The notes under the pieces are model-generated. The model was given only the letters and a program-made list of their open reading frames with translations. It had not been told where the DNA came from and did no database searches. This document shows positions 7,752-15,924 of a DNA stretch of 64,000 nucleotides, in pieces. Position 1 is the first letter of the stretch; the number at the start of each line of letters is the position of its first letter. The DNA is taken from NCBI GenBank assembly GCA_018820765.1, contig JAHJNN010000012.1:62001-126000 (forward strand), in the 5' to 3' direction. Position numbers and translations under genes: made by a program. Source of the DNA: Gammaproteobacteria bacterium (GTDB lineage Bacteria > Pseudomonadota > Gammaproteobacteria > Burkholderiales > Thiobacillaceae).

Positions 7752-10247
7752 TCAAACCGAAAGCGCTTCGAATTCGTGCTTCGCCTTGCCCTCCTTGGCG
7801 CGTTCGAGCCACGGGTCGCGCTCGACCGACAGCGCGAACAGCAGGCGCTCGTACAGCGCGCGCCGGCCTTCGGCGTCGTCGAGGACTTTCTTCTTCACAT
7901 AGTCGAGGCCGACTCGTTCGACGTAGTGCACTGTGCGGTCGAGGTAGCGCGCCTCTTCGCGATACAGCTGCAAAAACGCGCCGGAATACTCGAGTACCTC
8001 GTCGGGCGTTTTCACCTTGACCAGGAACTGCGCGACCTCGGTCTTGATGCCGCCGTTGCCGGCGACATAAATTTCCCAGCCGGAATCGACGCCGATGATG
8101 CCGACGTCCTTGATCGCGACTTCGGCGCAGTTGCGCGGGCAGCCGGACACCGCGAGCTTGACCTTGTGCGGCGCCCACATCTTGAAAAATGTCTTTTCCA
8201 GATCGATTCCCATCTGGGTCGAGTTCTGGGTGCCGAAGCGGCACCATTCGGAACCGACGCAGGTCTTCACCGTACGCAGCGCCTTGCCGTAGGCGTGGCC
8301 CGATGGCATGTCGAGGTCGGCCCATACTTTCGGCAGGTCTTCTTTCTTCACGCCCAGCAGGTCGATGCGCTGGCCGCCGGTGACGTGCACGGTGGGGATG
8401 TTGTATTTCTCCGCCACGGTGGCAATGCGGCGCAACTCGGAGGGCGTCGTGTTGCCGCCCCACATGCGCGGAATCACCGAATAGGTGCCGTCCTTCTGGA
8501 TGTTGGCGTGGGCGCGCTCGTTGATGAAGCGCGACTGCGGATCGTCCTCCGCCTCGCCCGGCCAGGTCGAAATGAGGTAGTAGTTGAGCGCCGGGCGGCA
8601 GCTGGCGCAGCCGTTGGGCGTGCGCCATTCCATGAACGCCATCACCTGAGGGATCGTCAGGAGTTTGTTCTGGCGAATCGCATCGCGCACAGCTTCGTGG
8701 GTATGGTCGGTGCAGCCGCATACCGACTTGGTCTTGGGCGTGGCGGAATAGTCGCCGCCTGCGGTCACCGCGAGGATCTGCTCGACCAGCCCGGTGCACG
8801 AGCCGCACGACGACGACGCCTTGGTGTGTTTCCTCACGTCTTCCAGCGTGAACAGGCCCTTCTCGCGGATCGCCTTGACGATGTCGCCCTTGCACACGCC
8901 GTTGCAGCCGCAGACCTCCATATCGTCGGTCATCGTCGCGGCCTTGTTGATGCCCTGGTGGCCGAGGTTGCCGCAGTGGTCCTGGCCGAACATCAGGTGG
9001 TCGCGTAGCTCGGACACGTCCTTGCCGTCGCGCAGCAGCGAGAAATACCAGGCGCCGTCGACGGTGTCGCCGTACATCACGCCGCCGACCAGCTGGTTGT
9101 CCTTGATGACGAGCTTCTTGTAGACGCCGCCGATGGGGTCGGAATAGAGGATGGACTCGGTGCCCTCGCCGCCGATGAAGTCGCCGGCGGAAAAGAGGTC
9201 GATGCCGGTGACCTTTAGCTTGGTCGAGGTGACCGAGCCCTGGTAGCGGCCGATGCCGTATTGCGCCAGATGGTTTGCGCACACCTTGGCCTGCTCGAAC
9301 AGGGGCGCTACCAGGCCGTAGGCGACGCCGCGGTGCGCGGCGCATTCGCCGATGGAATAGATGCGCGGATCGAAGGTCTGCATGGTGTCGTTGACCACGA
9401 TGCCGCGGTTGCAGTGCAGCCCGGCCGATTCGGCAAGTTCGGTGTTGGGGCGGATGCCGACCGCCATCACGACCAGATCGGCGGGGATCTCGTCGCCGTC
9501 CTTGAATTTTATGGAGGTGACGCGGTTTCCACTTCCCCTCTCCCCAACCCCTCCCCCGCTTGCGGGGGAGGGGCTAGAAAGCAGTTCGGCGGTCTGCTTC
9601 TGCAGCAGGAACTTCATGCCCTTTTCTTCCAGGCTCTTCTGCAGCAGGCGCGCGGCGGGCTCGTCGAGCTGGCGCTCCATCAGCCACGGGGCGATGTGCA
9701 CCACGGTGACGTCCATGCCGCGCTTCATCAGGCCGTTGGCGGCTTCCAGGCCCAGCAGGCCGCCGCCGATGACGACGGCGTGCTTGTACTGGCTGGAGGC
9801 GCGGATCATCGCGTCGACGTCGGCGATGTCGCGGAAGCTGATGACGCCGGGCAGGTCGGACCCCGGCACCGGCAGAATGAAGGGATTGGAACCGGTGGCG
9901 AGCAGCAGGCGGTCGTATTCGGCGCGGGTGCCGTCTTCGGCCACCACACAGCGGGCCGAGCGGTCGATCTTCACCACCTTTCGGCCCATGTGCAGGGTGA
10001 TGTTGTTGTCCTGATACCAGTCGAGCGGGTTCAGCACGATGTCGTCGACCGTCTGCTCGCCTGCGAGCACCGGCGACAAGAGGATGCGGTTGTAGTTGGG
10101 GTGCGGCTCGGCGCCGAACACGGTGATGTCGTAGAGGTCGGGCGCCAGCTTCAGCAGCTCTTCCAGCGTGCGCACCCCGGCCATGCCGTTGCCGACCATG
10201 ACGAGCTTCATCTTGGGACCGCGTCCCATGGGCGTACTCATATCCAT
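7752..10247 (-). CDS. nirB: Nitrite reductase [NAD(P)H] large subunit
   Basis: 831 residues. Domains in order: an FAD/NADH pyridine-nucleotide oxidoreductase (MVGNGMAGVRTLEELL at the start), two BFD-like [2Fe-2S] segments (CGCNGVC...CGSC about 467-484; CGC...CASC about 507-549), and a sulfite/nitrite reductase module with siroheme-[4Fe-4S] cysteines in CVGSEWC (about 659) and SGCPRNC (about 703). It reduces nitrite to ammonium with NirD. Residues about 222-239 (SSPSPASGGGVGERGSG) are an extra low-complexity loop encoded by an inserted palindromic repeat, in frame. It is the first gene of the cluster behind a sigma-54 promoter. Confidence 0.95.
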   Translation of the reverse strand: MDMSTPMGRGPKMKLVMVGNGMAGVRTLEELLKLAPDLYDITVFGAEPHPNYNRILLSPVLAGEQTVDDIVLNPLDWYQDNNITLHMGRKVVKIDRSARCVVAEDGTRAEYDRLLLATGSNPFILPVPGSDLPGVISFRDIADVDAMIRASSQYKHAVVIGGGLLGLEAANGLMKRGMDVTVVHIAPWLMERQLDEPAARLLQKSLEEKGMKFLLQKQTAELLSSPSPASGGGVGERGSGNRVTSIKFKDGDEIPADLVVMAVGIRPNTELAESAGLHCNRGIVVNDTMQTFDPRIYSIGECAAHRGVAYGLVAPLFEQAKVCANHLAQYGIGRYQGSVTSTKLKVTGIDLFSAGDFIGGEGTESILYSDPIGGVYKKLVIKDNQLVGGVMYGDTVDGAWYFSLLRDGKDVSELRDHLMFGQDHCGNLGHQGINKAATMTDDMEVCGCNGVCKGDIVKAIREKGLFTLEDVRKHTKASSSCGSCTGLVEQILAVTAGGDYSATPKTKSVCGCTDHTHEAVRDAIRQNKLLTIPQVMAFMEWRTPNGCASCRPALNYYLISTWPGEAEDDPQSRFINERAHANIQKDGTYSVIPRMWGGNTTPSELRRIATVAEKYNIPTVHVTGGQRIDLLGVKKEDLPKVWADLDMPSGHAYGKALRTVKTCVGSEWCRFGTQNSTQMGIDLEKTFFKMWAPHKVKLAVSGCPRNCAEVAIKDVGIIGVDSGWEIYVAGNGGIKTEVAQFLVKVKTPDEVLEYSGAFLQLYREEARYLDRTVHYVERVGLDYVKKKVLDDAEGRRALYERLLFALSVERDPWLERAKEGKAKHEFEALSV
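9534..9575. repeat. CCCTCTCCCC-type palindromic repeat inside nirB (copy 1)
   Basis: The element contains a perfect 12-bp stem, 9548-9559 with 9562-9573, and a 2-base loop. The left flank CCCCTCTCCCCAAC is shared with the copy at 50684-50723, and a third, diverged and inverted copy lies at 31374-31414. It falls inside the nirB reading frame without breaking it. Confidence 0.8.
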
Positions 10248-10322
10248 CTCACCACTCCAAACGAAAGACTAAAAGTGATGACCGAGATACGCCGTTGCAT
10301 TCGGTCTGCTACAAATTGTTCA

Positions 10323-10356
10323 ACCCAAATCCATTTGGGTCCTACATCAGGATGTA
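10323..10356. promoter_or_regulatory. Two adjacent perfect dyads in the nirB leader
   Basis: ACCCAAAT-CC-ATTTGGGT (10323-10340) and TACATC-AG-GATGTA (10343-10356) are both perfect inverted repeats with 2-base centres, lying side by side just downstream of the predicted sigma-54 promoter of nirB. They could be an operator or leader-RNA hairpins. I do not recognise the binding protein. Confidence 0.5.
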
Positions 10357-10358
10357 AA

Positions 10359-10373
10359 GCAATCGCTATGCCA
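10359..10373 (-). promoter_or_regulatory. Sigma-54 promoter of the nirB cluster
   Basis: On the minus strand the sequence is TGGCATAGCGATTGC. It has the invariant GG and GC of the -24/-12 elements at the exact 10-base spacing and a good TTGC -12 box. The start would fall near 10347, about 100 bp before the nirB ATG. Two NtrC-like sites lie upstream, so activation under nitrogen limitation is likely. Confidence 0.75.
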
Positions 10374-10448
10374 ATACAGTCAGCATACCGCAAGGTACTG
10401 TTTCAATTGCGCTAATTTGAACGTCACCGAAAAGCCGCCGTCGCATTG

Positions 10449-10495
10449 CGCACCATAGCAGTGCTTTGCGATACAGCGTGCACCGAAAAATTACG
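10449..10495 (-). promoter_or_regulatory. Paired NtrC-like enhancer sites upstream of nirB
   Basis: Site 1 (10449-10465) contains GCAC-N7-GTGC, the spacing of the NtrC consensus TGCACC-N5-GGTGCA. Site 2 (10479-10495) has the strong half TGCACC. Their centres are 30 bp apart and lie roughly 110 and 140 bp upstream of the predicted start, as in classic NtrC enhancers. Site 2 reaches the end of ybiB. Confidence 0.6.
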
Positions 10496-11456
10496 CTGCC
10501 GCTCTCCCGAACCCGTTGATCGCCGTGATCGCGCGCGCCTGATTGAGCTCTTCGGTGTAGCCTGCCGCATACAGGCACACAGCCAGCTGGTTGCGGATCG
10601 GCAGCGGCAGCGGCAGGTGGTCGCGCATGACCTTGTCGATCCACGCGCCGGTTGCGCGCGCGTCCGGTGCCGGCAGACTGGCCGACGCGGACAAGGTCGA
10701 TTGCGCCTCGTACACCTGCTGCCCCTGCCCGTCCTGCACCAGCACCATGTCGGGCCGCTGCAGGGGGTCGGCAAACGCTTCGCCCTCGCAGCCCTGCAGC
10801 AGCAGCGCGTGGCCGCCCAGCGCTTCCAGCACGCTTTGCACGGCCGGCATGTCCACACCGGCCGTCACCGGCGTCAACCGCACCGAGTGCTCGCCCGCCA
10901 CGTCGGCCAGCATCGCCAGCCGCGTCACCCAGCCGTCGACGCCCAGCCGCGAGCGCAGGGCCAGCAGCGCGGCAAGCCCCGGACTCAAGAGTGCAACCGG
11001 CGCGAAGGCGATACCCTCGTCGCGTAGGCCCGCATTGACCTGTGCGGCCGTGCTGCACGGCATGACGCCGAGTTCGCGCAGCACGTAGGCGGCCGCCGTG
11101 CCGCCGCCGCCTTCGAGCACGCCATGGATCAGCACCGGGATGCCGAAGCTCTTCAGCAGCAGCGCCAACAGCGGGGTGAGATGCGGATGCTCGCGCACGC
11201 CGTGATAGGCGGGCAGAACCACCGTGCGGAAAGGCCCGGGCGGCGCGGCAAAATCCGGCAGCCGCTCGGCCAGCGCCGCATGCAGGCCGAGCCAGGCATC
11301 GAGCCCCGGATCGTGCTGGTTGAAGGCGACCAGGAAGGCCGCGGTTTCCAGTTCCGGCACGCCGCCGTCGAGCAGCGCCGCGCCCAGCGCCCGCGCCTCG
11401 ACAAAGCCCAGGCCATCGCCGGCTTCGATCTGGCGGATGAGGGTGGCGTAGCTCAT
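10491..11456 (-). CDS. ybiB: YbiB-like protein (anthranilate phosphoribosyltransferase fold)
   Basis: About 321 residues from ATG 11456. It resembles the TrpD2/YbiB branch of glycosyltransferase family 3: an N-terminal helical part (IRQIEAGDGLGFVEARALGAALLDGG) and the glycine-rich HGVLEGGGGTAAAYVLRELG. YbiB of E. coli binds nucleic acid rather than catalysing the TrpD reaction; that role is only known from the family. It sits between nasA and nirB on the same strand. The ATG overlaps the stop of a 12-residue upstream ORF (ATGA). Confidence 0.8.
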   Translation of the reverse strand: MSYATLIRQIEAGDGLGFVEARALGAALLDGGVPELETAAFLVAFNQHDPGLDAWLGLHAALAERLPDFAAPPGPFRTVVLPAYHGVREHPHLTPLLALLLKSFGIPVLIHGVLEGGGGTAAAYVLRELGVMPCSTAAQVNAGLRDEGIAFAPVALLSPGLAALLALRSRLGVDGWVTRLAMLADVAGEHSVRLTPVTAGVDMPAVQSVLEALGGHALLLQGCEGEAFADPLQRPDMVLVQDGQGQQVYEAQSTLSASASLPAPDARATGAWIDKVMRDHLPLPLPIRNQLAVCLYAAGYTEELNQARAITAINGFGRAAA

Positions 11457-11491
11457 GAAATGACGAAGCCCATTGGAACAACGTAGCTCAT
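11453..11491 (-). CDS. Possible 12-residue upstream ORF coupled to ybiB
   Basis: ATG at 11491 encodes MSYVVPMGFVIS and stops with a TGA overlapping the ybiB ATG (ATGA). The first ten bases, ATGAGCTACG, are identical to the first ten of ybiB, 35 bp apart, so the start region looks duplicated in another frame. A GGAAAA stretch precedes it. It could be a leader peptide or the remnant of an older ybiB start. Confidence 0.3.
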   Translation of the reverse strand: MSYVVPMGFVIS

Positions 11492-11530
11492 GATTTTTTT
11501 CCGCGCGAAGGTGCGCAACGAACATCCTGC

Positions 11531-11593
11531 TGTAGGAGCGCCGCCCTCGGCGCGATAGCGGACGCCGATCGCGCCGGGGGCGGCGCTCCTACA
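11531..11593. repeat. REP-like palindrome, GTAGGAGC type (copy 2)
   Basis: Arms of 25 bp at 11531-11555 and 11569-11593, beginning TGTAGGAGCGCCGCC, flank a 13-bp loop. Arm length, loop length and the GTAGGAGCG edge match copy 1 at 3291-3355. It lies between nasA and ybiB, in a position where it could end or attenuate the nasA transcript. Confidence 0.8.
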
Positions 11594-11643
11594 TGTTCGA
11601 CCTTCATGAATACCGCGTGCTACGAGGATAAAAATTTGAATCA

Positions 11644-14325
11644 TCATGCTGCCGCCCGGTTGCTGGCGATCAGCCGTTTCAGTTCGGGCACGCACGAGCC
11701 GCATTCGGTTCCGCATTTCAGATTGGCCTGCAGCGCAGCGAGATCGGCGCCCGCCGCGATCGCGGCGACGATGTCGGGCTCGGCGACGTTCAAACAGTTG
11801 CACACCACGCGGCCGCGCCCTGCCCCGCCGGCCGGCGGGCGCGCCACCGGCGCCAGCATCCAGGCCCGCAGCGAAGCCGCGTCCACGCCTTCGACGATGA
11901 CGTCGCGCAGCCAGTCGAAGGCGGCGGTCTCGCCGGTCAGGCGCGCGGCGGTCACCTTGCCGCCGTCCACCCGCACCCGCTTGGAAATGCCGCGCGGGCG
12001 GTCTTCGTAATGCATCACCGCGAGCGGATCGTTCAGCCCCAGCGCAGCGTCGAGCGCGGCCAGCAGGGATTCCGGCAACGGCTGCGTATGCGCCAGGCGC
12101 AGCGTCAGCACGTCCCGCTCGCGCCCCGCCAGCCCGGCAGCGGCGTAGTCGCAGGCACGCAAGAGGGGCTGCACGGCGTCGAGCAGTTGGGCGCCGTCGC
12201 CCACCGCCAGCGCGGCCATGCGCCAGGGCAGCTCGGCCTTCGCCACCTGCACCGCGGCATGCTTGAACTCGGGCTGCTTCGACACCGGGTCGAACAGCGG
12301 CAGGGTCAGCGCGTTGACGCCCAGCCCGCCCATGAAGCGCGCGCCCCAGTGCATCGGCAGAAAACATTGTCCCGGCCGCACGCTGTCGCTCGCCTCGGCG
12401 ACGACAACCACGTCGCCGCGGCGGCTTTTCACGCGCACCAGTTCGCCTGCCTGAAGCCGCCGCACGTCCATGTCGCGCGCGTTCATGGCCAGCACCGGCG
12501 TGTCGGCGTGGGCGAACAGGCGCGCCACTCGGCCGCTGCGGCTCATCGCGTGCCACTGGTCGCGCAGGCGGCCGGTATTGAGATGCAGGGGATAGCGCGC
12601 GTCGATCGCCTCGGCCACCGGGCGATAGGGTTCGGCATGAAAACGCGCGCGGCCGCTGGCGGTCGGATAGACGCCGTCCGCATACAAACGCGCCCGGCCA
12701 GTCGTCGCCCCCTCGGGAAACGGCCATTGCTGCGGCGCCGTATCGAGCAGCGCATAGGAGAGGCCGGTGATGTCGAGATCGCGCCCGCGCGTGGTTTCGC
12801 GGTGCTCGTTGAACACGGCTTCGGCGCTGGCGTAGGGAAACAGCCGTGCGCCCGCTTCCGGCATCAGCCGCCGCGCGAAGTCGCGCACGATTTCCCAGTC
12901 GGCACGCGCTTCCCCCGGCGGCGCAACGGCCACACGTACGCGCGAGATGCAGCGCTCGGAATTGGTCATGGTGCCGTCCTGCTCGCCCCAGGTAGCCGCT
13001 GGCAGCAGCACGTCGGCAAACGGCACGGTTTCGGTGTCGGCAAAGGCCTCCTGCAGCACCACGCATTCGGCGGCCTGGAGGGCTTCGCGGACCTGCTTCT
13101 GGTCGGGCAGCGACTGCGCGGGGTTGGTGCAGGCGATCCAGATTGCGCGGATTTCGCCGCGCTTCACCGCATCGAACATTTCCACCGCGGTCCGGCCCGG
13201 CGTCGCCGGCACCGCGTCCACGCCCCACAGACGCGCGACTTCGGCGCGGTGTTCAGGGTCGTCGAGGTCGCGGTGCGCGGAGAGCATGTTCGCCATCCCG
13301 CCCACCTCGCGTCCGCCCATCGCGTTGGGCTGGCCGGTGAGCGAAAGCGGCGCCGCACCCGGCTTGCCGATCTGCCCCGTGGCCAGATGCAGGTTGATCA
13401 GCGCGGCGTTCTTGTCGACGCCGCAGGTGGACTGGTTGAGACCCTGGCAGTACAGCGACAGGGTCGGTCCTTTGGCGAACCAGCGCGCCGCCTGCACGAT
13501 GTCGGCGGCCGCCACACCGCAGATCGGCGCGACCTTTTCCGGCGTGTAGTCGCGCACCCGGTCGCGCAGCGCGTCCCAGCCTTCGGTGTGCGCGGCGATG
13601 GCGGCACGGTCGATCAGTTCGTCCCACAGCATCACATTGAGCATGGCGTGGTACAGCGCCACGTCGGTGCCCGGCAGGATGGCCAGATGCAGGTCGGCCT
13701 CGTTGGCGGTGTCGGTGCGGCGCGGGTCGACCACGATCAGCTTCAGGTCCGGGTTGGCCTTGCGTGCCGCCTCGATGCGGCGGAACAGGATCGGGTGCGC
13801 ATACGCCGTGTTCGAGCCGGCGATGAAAATCGTGCCTGCGTGGTCGATGTCGTCGTAGCAGCCCGGCGGCGCGTCGGCGCCCAGCGTCGCCTTGTAGCCC
13901 GCCACCGCGGACGACATGCACAGGCGCGAATTGGTGTCGACGTTGTTGGTGCCGATCAGCCCCTTGGCGAGCTTGTTGAAGACGTAGTACGCCTCGGTGG
14001 TGAGCTGGCCGGAAATGTAGAAGGCGACGGCATCGGGGCCGTGCTCATCGATGACCGCGCGGAATTTTTCGGCAACGTGGTCGAGCGCCGCGTCCCAGCT
14101 CACCTGCCGGCGCGGCGACTCGCGGTCGGTGCGCAGCTCGGGGTGCAGCGCGCGTCCGGACGCCTGCGCCGACAGATGCAGCGTCGCGCCCTTGGTGCAC
14201 AGCTTGCCTTGATTGGCCGGATGCGCCGGGTCGCCGCGCACGCCGGTGATTTTCCCGGCGTCGGTCTCGACCAGCACCCCGCAGCCGGTGCCGCAATAAC
14301 AGCAGACAGATGAAACGACAGACAT
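11644..14325 (-). CDS. nasA: Assimilatory nitrate reductase catalytic subunit
   Basis: 893 residues, cytoplasmic. The N-terminus has C8-x2-C11-x3-C15 and a later Cys in GKLCTKG for the [4Fe-4S] cluster. SRLCMSSAV (about residue 134) carries the Mo-ligating Cys, and GLNQSTCGVDKNAAL and TGQPNAMGGREVGG are bis-MGD contacts. The C-terminal 55 residues (VCNCLNVAEPDIV...CGTECGSC) form a BFD-like [2Fe-2S] domain, as in the Klebsiella-type NasA. It reduces nitrate to nitrite. It has its own sigma-54 promoter, a strong GAGGAG ribosome site and a start at 14325; the predicted leader is only about 12 nt. Confidence 0.93.
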   Translation of the reverse strand: MSVVSSVCCYCGTGCGVLVETDAGKITGVRGDPAHPANQGKLCTKGATLHLSAQASGRALHPELRTDRESPRRQVSWDAALDHVAEKFRAVIDEHGPDAVAFYISGQLTTEAYYVFNKLAKGLIGTNNVDTNSRLCMSSAVAGYKATLGADAPPGCYDDIDHAGTIFIAGSNTAYAHPILFRRIEAARKANPDLKLIVVDPRRTDTANEADLHLAILPGTDVALYHAMLNVMLWDELIDRAAIAAHTEGWDALRDRVRDYTPEKVAPICGVAAADIVQAARWFAKGPTLSLYCQGLNQSTCGVDKNAALINLHLATGQIGKPGAAPLSLTGQPNAMGGREVGGMANMLSAHRDLDDPEHRAEVARLWGVDAVPATPGRTAVEMFDAVKRGEIRAIWIACTNPAQSLPDQKQVREALQAAECVVLQEAFADTETVPFADVLLPAATWGEQDGTMTNSERCISRVRVAVAPPGEARADWEIVRDFARRLMPEAGARLFPYASAEAVFNEHRETTRGRDLDITGLSYALLDTAPQQWPFPEGATTGRARLYADGVYPTASGRARFHAEPYRPVAEAIDARYPLHLNTGRLRDQWHAMSRSGRVARLFAHADTPVLAMNARDMDVRRLQAGELVRVKSRRGDVVVVAEASDSVRPGQCFLPMHWGARFMGGLGVNALTLPLFDPVSKQPEFKHAAVQVAKAELPWRMAALAVGDGAQLLDAVQPLLRACDYAAAGLAGRERDVLTLRLAHTQPLPESLLAALDAALGLNDPLAVMHYEDRPRGISKRVRVDGGKVTAARLTGETAAFDWLRDVIVEGVDAASLRAWMLAPVARPPAGGAGRGRVVCNCLNVAEPDIVAAIAAGADLAALQANLKCGTECGSCVPELKRLIASNRAAA

Positions 14326-14349
14326 GGTAACTCCTCGCCCAGTCTGTCA

Positions 14350-14364
14350 GCAGGGTCTGTGCCA
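14350..14364 (-). promoter_or_regulatory. Sigma-54 promoter of nasA
   Basis: Minus-strand sequence TGGCACAGACCCTGC: a perfect TGGCAC -24 element and CTGC at -12 with canonical spacing. The predicted start is near 14338, 13 bp before the nasA ATG, which leaves just enough room for the GAGGAG ribosome site. Confidence 0.75.
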
Positions 14365-14428
14365 GGCTGCTTCAGCGTAATGAATTCAATGCCTTGACGG
14401 AATGCCGGGGCGCGCGTGGGGCGCGCTG

Positions 14429-14476
14429 TGCTCACCCACAGTGCATGGGCCGGAGGGCGTGCTGCAAAATGGTGCG
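14429..14476 (-). promoter_or_regulatory. Paired NtrC-like enhancer sites upstream of nasA
   Basis: The distal site 14460-14476 reads TGCTGCAAAATGGTGCG on the plus strand and matches 14 of 17 positions of TGCACC-AAAA-TGGTGCA. The proximal site 14429-14445 keeps TGC...GTGCA. Centres are 31 bp apart, about three helical turns, at roughly -99 and -130 from the predicted start. Confidence 0.65.
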
Positions 14477-14494
14477 TCCCATGAATGTCCACTG

Positions 14495-14863
14495 CTACAG
14501 ATCGCTTGCGATTTCACGCTGCAGCATTTCCAGCTCATCCAGAATCCGGATGAATTTCGCACCGAACGACGTGACCCGATACTCGACACGGGGCGGGGAT
14601 TCGTCGTAAGCGAGGCGTTCGACGATGCCGAACTCCATGTTTTTCCGCAGGCATTCGTTGAGTACCTTGGTCGTCAAACCTTCGACGCTGCGCACCATTT
14701 CGCCCGGCCGATTGATGCCGGTTGCCAGAAGTTGATAGACGGTCAGCGACCATTTGCACCCGTAGATGGTCTCGACCATGCGCGCGCTCCGCTCGGGAGC
14801 GGATTTTCTGGAAAATAATTTGTCCTGATTGCTCATCAACTTGTACCGATTGGTAACTGACAC
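14495..14863 (-). CDS. HxlR-family winged-helix regulator
   Basis: 122 residues from a GTG at 14863; an ATG at 14836 would give 113. The HxlR pattern is clear: GCKWSLTVYQLLATGINRPGEM, then LTTKVLNECLRKNMEFGIVERLAY, with the wing PPRVEYRVTSFGAKF. Such repressors often sense electrophiles, disulfide stress or aldehydes through a Cys near GCKW; here Cys is present in that motif. It is divergent from an SDR gene, its probable target, across an 80-bp gap with a repeated TTGTACC. Confidence 0.88.
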   Translation of the reverse strand: MSVTNRYKLMSNQDKLFSRKSAPERSARMVETIYGCKWSLTVYQLLATGINRPGEMVRSVEGLTTKVLNECLRKNMEFGIVERLAYDESPPRVEYRVTSFGAKFIRILDELEMLQREIASDL

Positions 14864-14876
14864 ACTGATTTGTACC
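14841..14876. promoter_or_regulatory. Candidate HxlR operator: repeated TTGTACC
   Basis: TTGTACC occurs at 14841-14847 and again at 14870-14876, 29 bp apart; the first is also half of the imperfect dyad GTACC-gatt-GGTAA. Both lie over the hxlR start and its divergent promoter region. Paired half-sites are expected for the dimeric HxlR family. Confidence 0.4.
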
Positions 14877-14943
14877 TGCTTTTCAGAGAGCAGCTGAATT
14901 TTCTAAGCTGCGACCTCCTTAATTTTCAATAAGAGGTGGTCTG

Positions 14944-15711
14944 ATGGAAAACACGGTACAACCCCTGGCCCTGATTGTAGGCGGCTCCAGCGGCATGGGC
15001 CTTGCCACGGCGAGATTCCTGGTGAAGCGCGGCATCAAAACCGTGATTGTGGGCAATAAATCCGAGAAGCTGGACGCGGCAAGACGCGAGCTTGCTGCTT
15101 TGGGCGACGTCGAAGCCGTTCAGGCCAACCTGCACGAACCGGACGGCGTGCAGCGCATCGTCGCCTTCGCCGACGATCCCGCCCGCCACATCAAATACCT
15201 GGTGAACGCGGCCGGCTATTTCAAGCCGACGCCGTTCCTCGATCATGGCCACGGCGACTACGACATCTATCAAAGCCTGAACCGCGCCTTGTTCTTCATT
15301 TCGCAGGCCGTGGCGAAAAACATGGCGGCCAATGGCGGCGGCTCGATCGTGCATATCGGATCGATGTGGGCGAAGCAGGCGATCAAGGCGACGCCATCCT
15401 CGGCCTATTCGATGGCGAAGGCCGGGCTGCATGCCCTCACGCAGCATATGGCGATGGAGCTGGCCGACCACAACATTCGCGTCAACGCGGTTTCGCCTGC
15501 CGTGGTCAAAACCCCTATTTACGAATCATTCATCGACCCGGGCAAGATTGACGAAACGCTTTCCACGTTCGACAGCTTTCATCCGATTGGCCGGATCGGC
15601 ACGCCCGAGGATGTGGCAAACGCCATCGCCTTCCTTCTCAGCGACGATGCCGGCTGGGTAACGGGTGCCATATGGGATGTCGACGGCGGCGTGATCGCGG
15701 GGCGTAACTGA
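14944..15711 (+). CDS. SDR family oxidoreductase controlled by the HxlR gene
   Basis: 255 residues. [15 protein letters not shown] is the Rossmann dinucleotide motif, NAAGYFK is the structural NAG-like motif, and the catalytic residues are in HIGSMW and YSMAKAG; it ends [10 protein letters not shown] ribosome site AAGAGGTGG lies at 14931-14939. Divergent pairing with HxlR suggests induction by a reactive carbonyl or quinone, but the substrate cannot be told. Nothing ties it to the aprMBA genes downstream except position. Confidence 0.88.
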   Translation: MENTVQPLALIVGGSSGMGLATARFLVKRGIKTVIVGNKSEKLDAARRELAALGDVEAVQANLHEPDGVQRIVAFADDPARHIKYLVNAAGYFKPTPFLDHGHGDYDIYQSLNRALFFISQAVAKNMAANGGGSIVHIGSMWAKQAIKATPSSAYSMAKAGLHALTQHMAMELADHNIRVNAVSPAVVKTPIYESFIDPGKIDETLSTFDSFHPIGRIGTPEDVANAIAFLLSDDAGWVTGAIWDVDGGVIAGRN

Positions 15712-15784
15712 TACGAAACGCCGCGGGCAGCGGCTTCATCCTGTACGTGCTCGGGGGCGGGATATGGGCGCCTCGCGGGCTCAA

Positions 15785-15812
15785 TTGACATGAGCGCCAT
15801 AGGTGCTAGCGT
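15785..15812 (+). promoter_or_regulatory. Weak candidate sigma-70 promoter for aprMBA
   Basis: TTGACA at 15785-15790 is a perfect -35 element, followed after 16 bp by TAGCGT at 15807-15812. It lies 113 bp before the aprM start in an otherwise empty 213-bp gap. The -10 is poor, so this is tentative. Confidence 0.35.
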
Positions 15813-15924
15813 GAACTGTGCGGGCCGTGTTTCGGGCGCCCCGCGTCTCAACATCCTCGAATCGCCGCCTTGGCCGGACGACAGGGTTTGTTTGCCCTCC
15901 GCAGGCCTGGCATTGGAGGTCATG

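Noticed and set aside
5538-9008. A 1156-codon open frame on the plus strand opposite the nitrate genes
   Set aside because: Its codons are the antisense of strongly supported nirB and molybdopterin genes. Composition is Ala/Arg/Val/His-rich with no domain, as expected for antisense frames in GC-rich DNA. The same holds for long frames opposite pepP, lptD, katG, RND and aprA.
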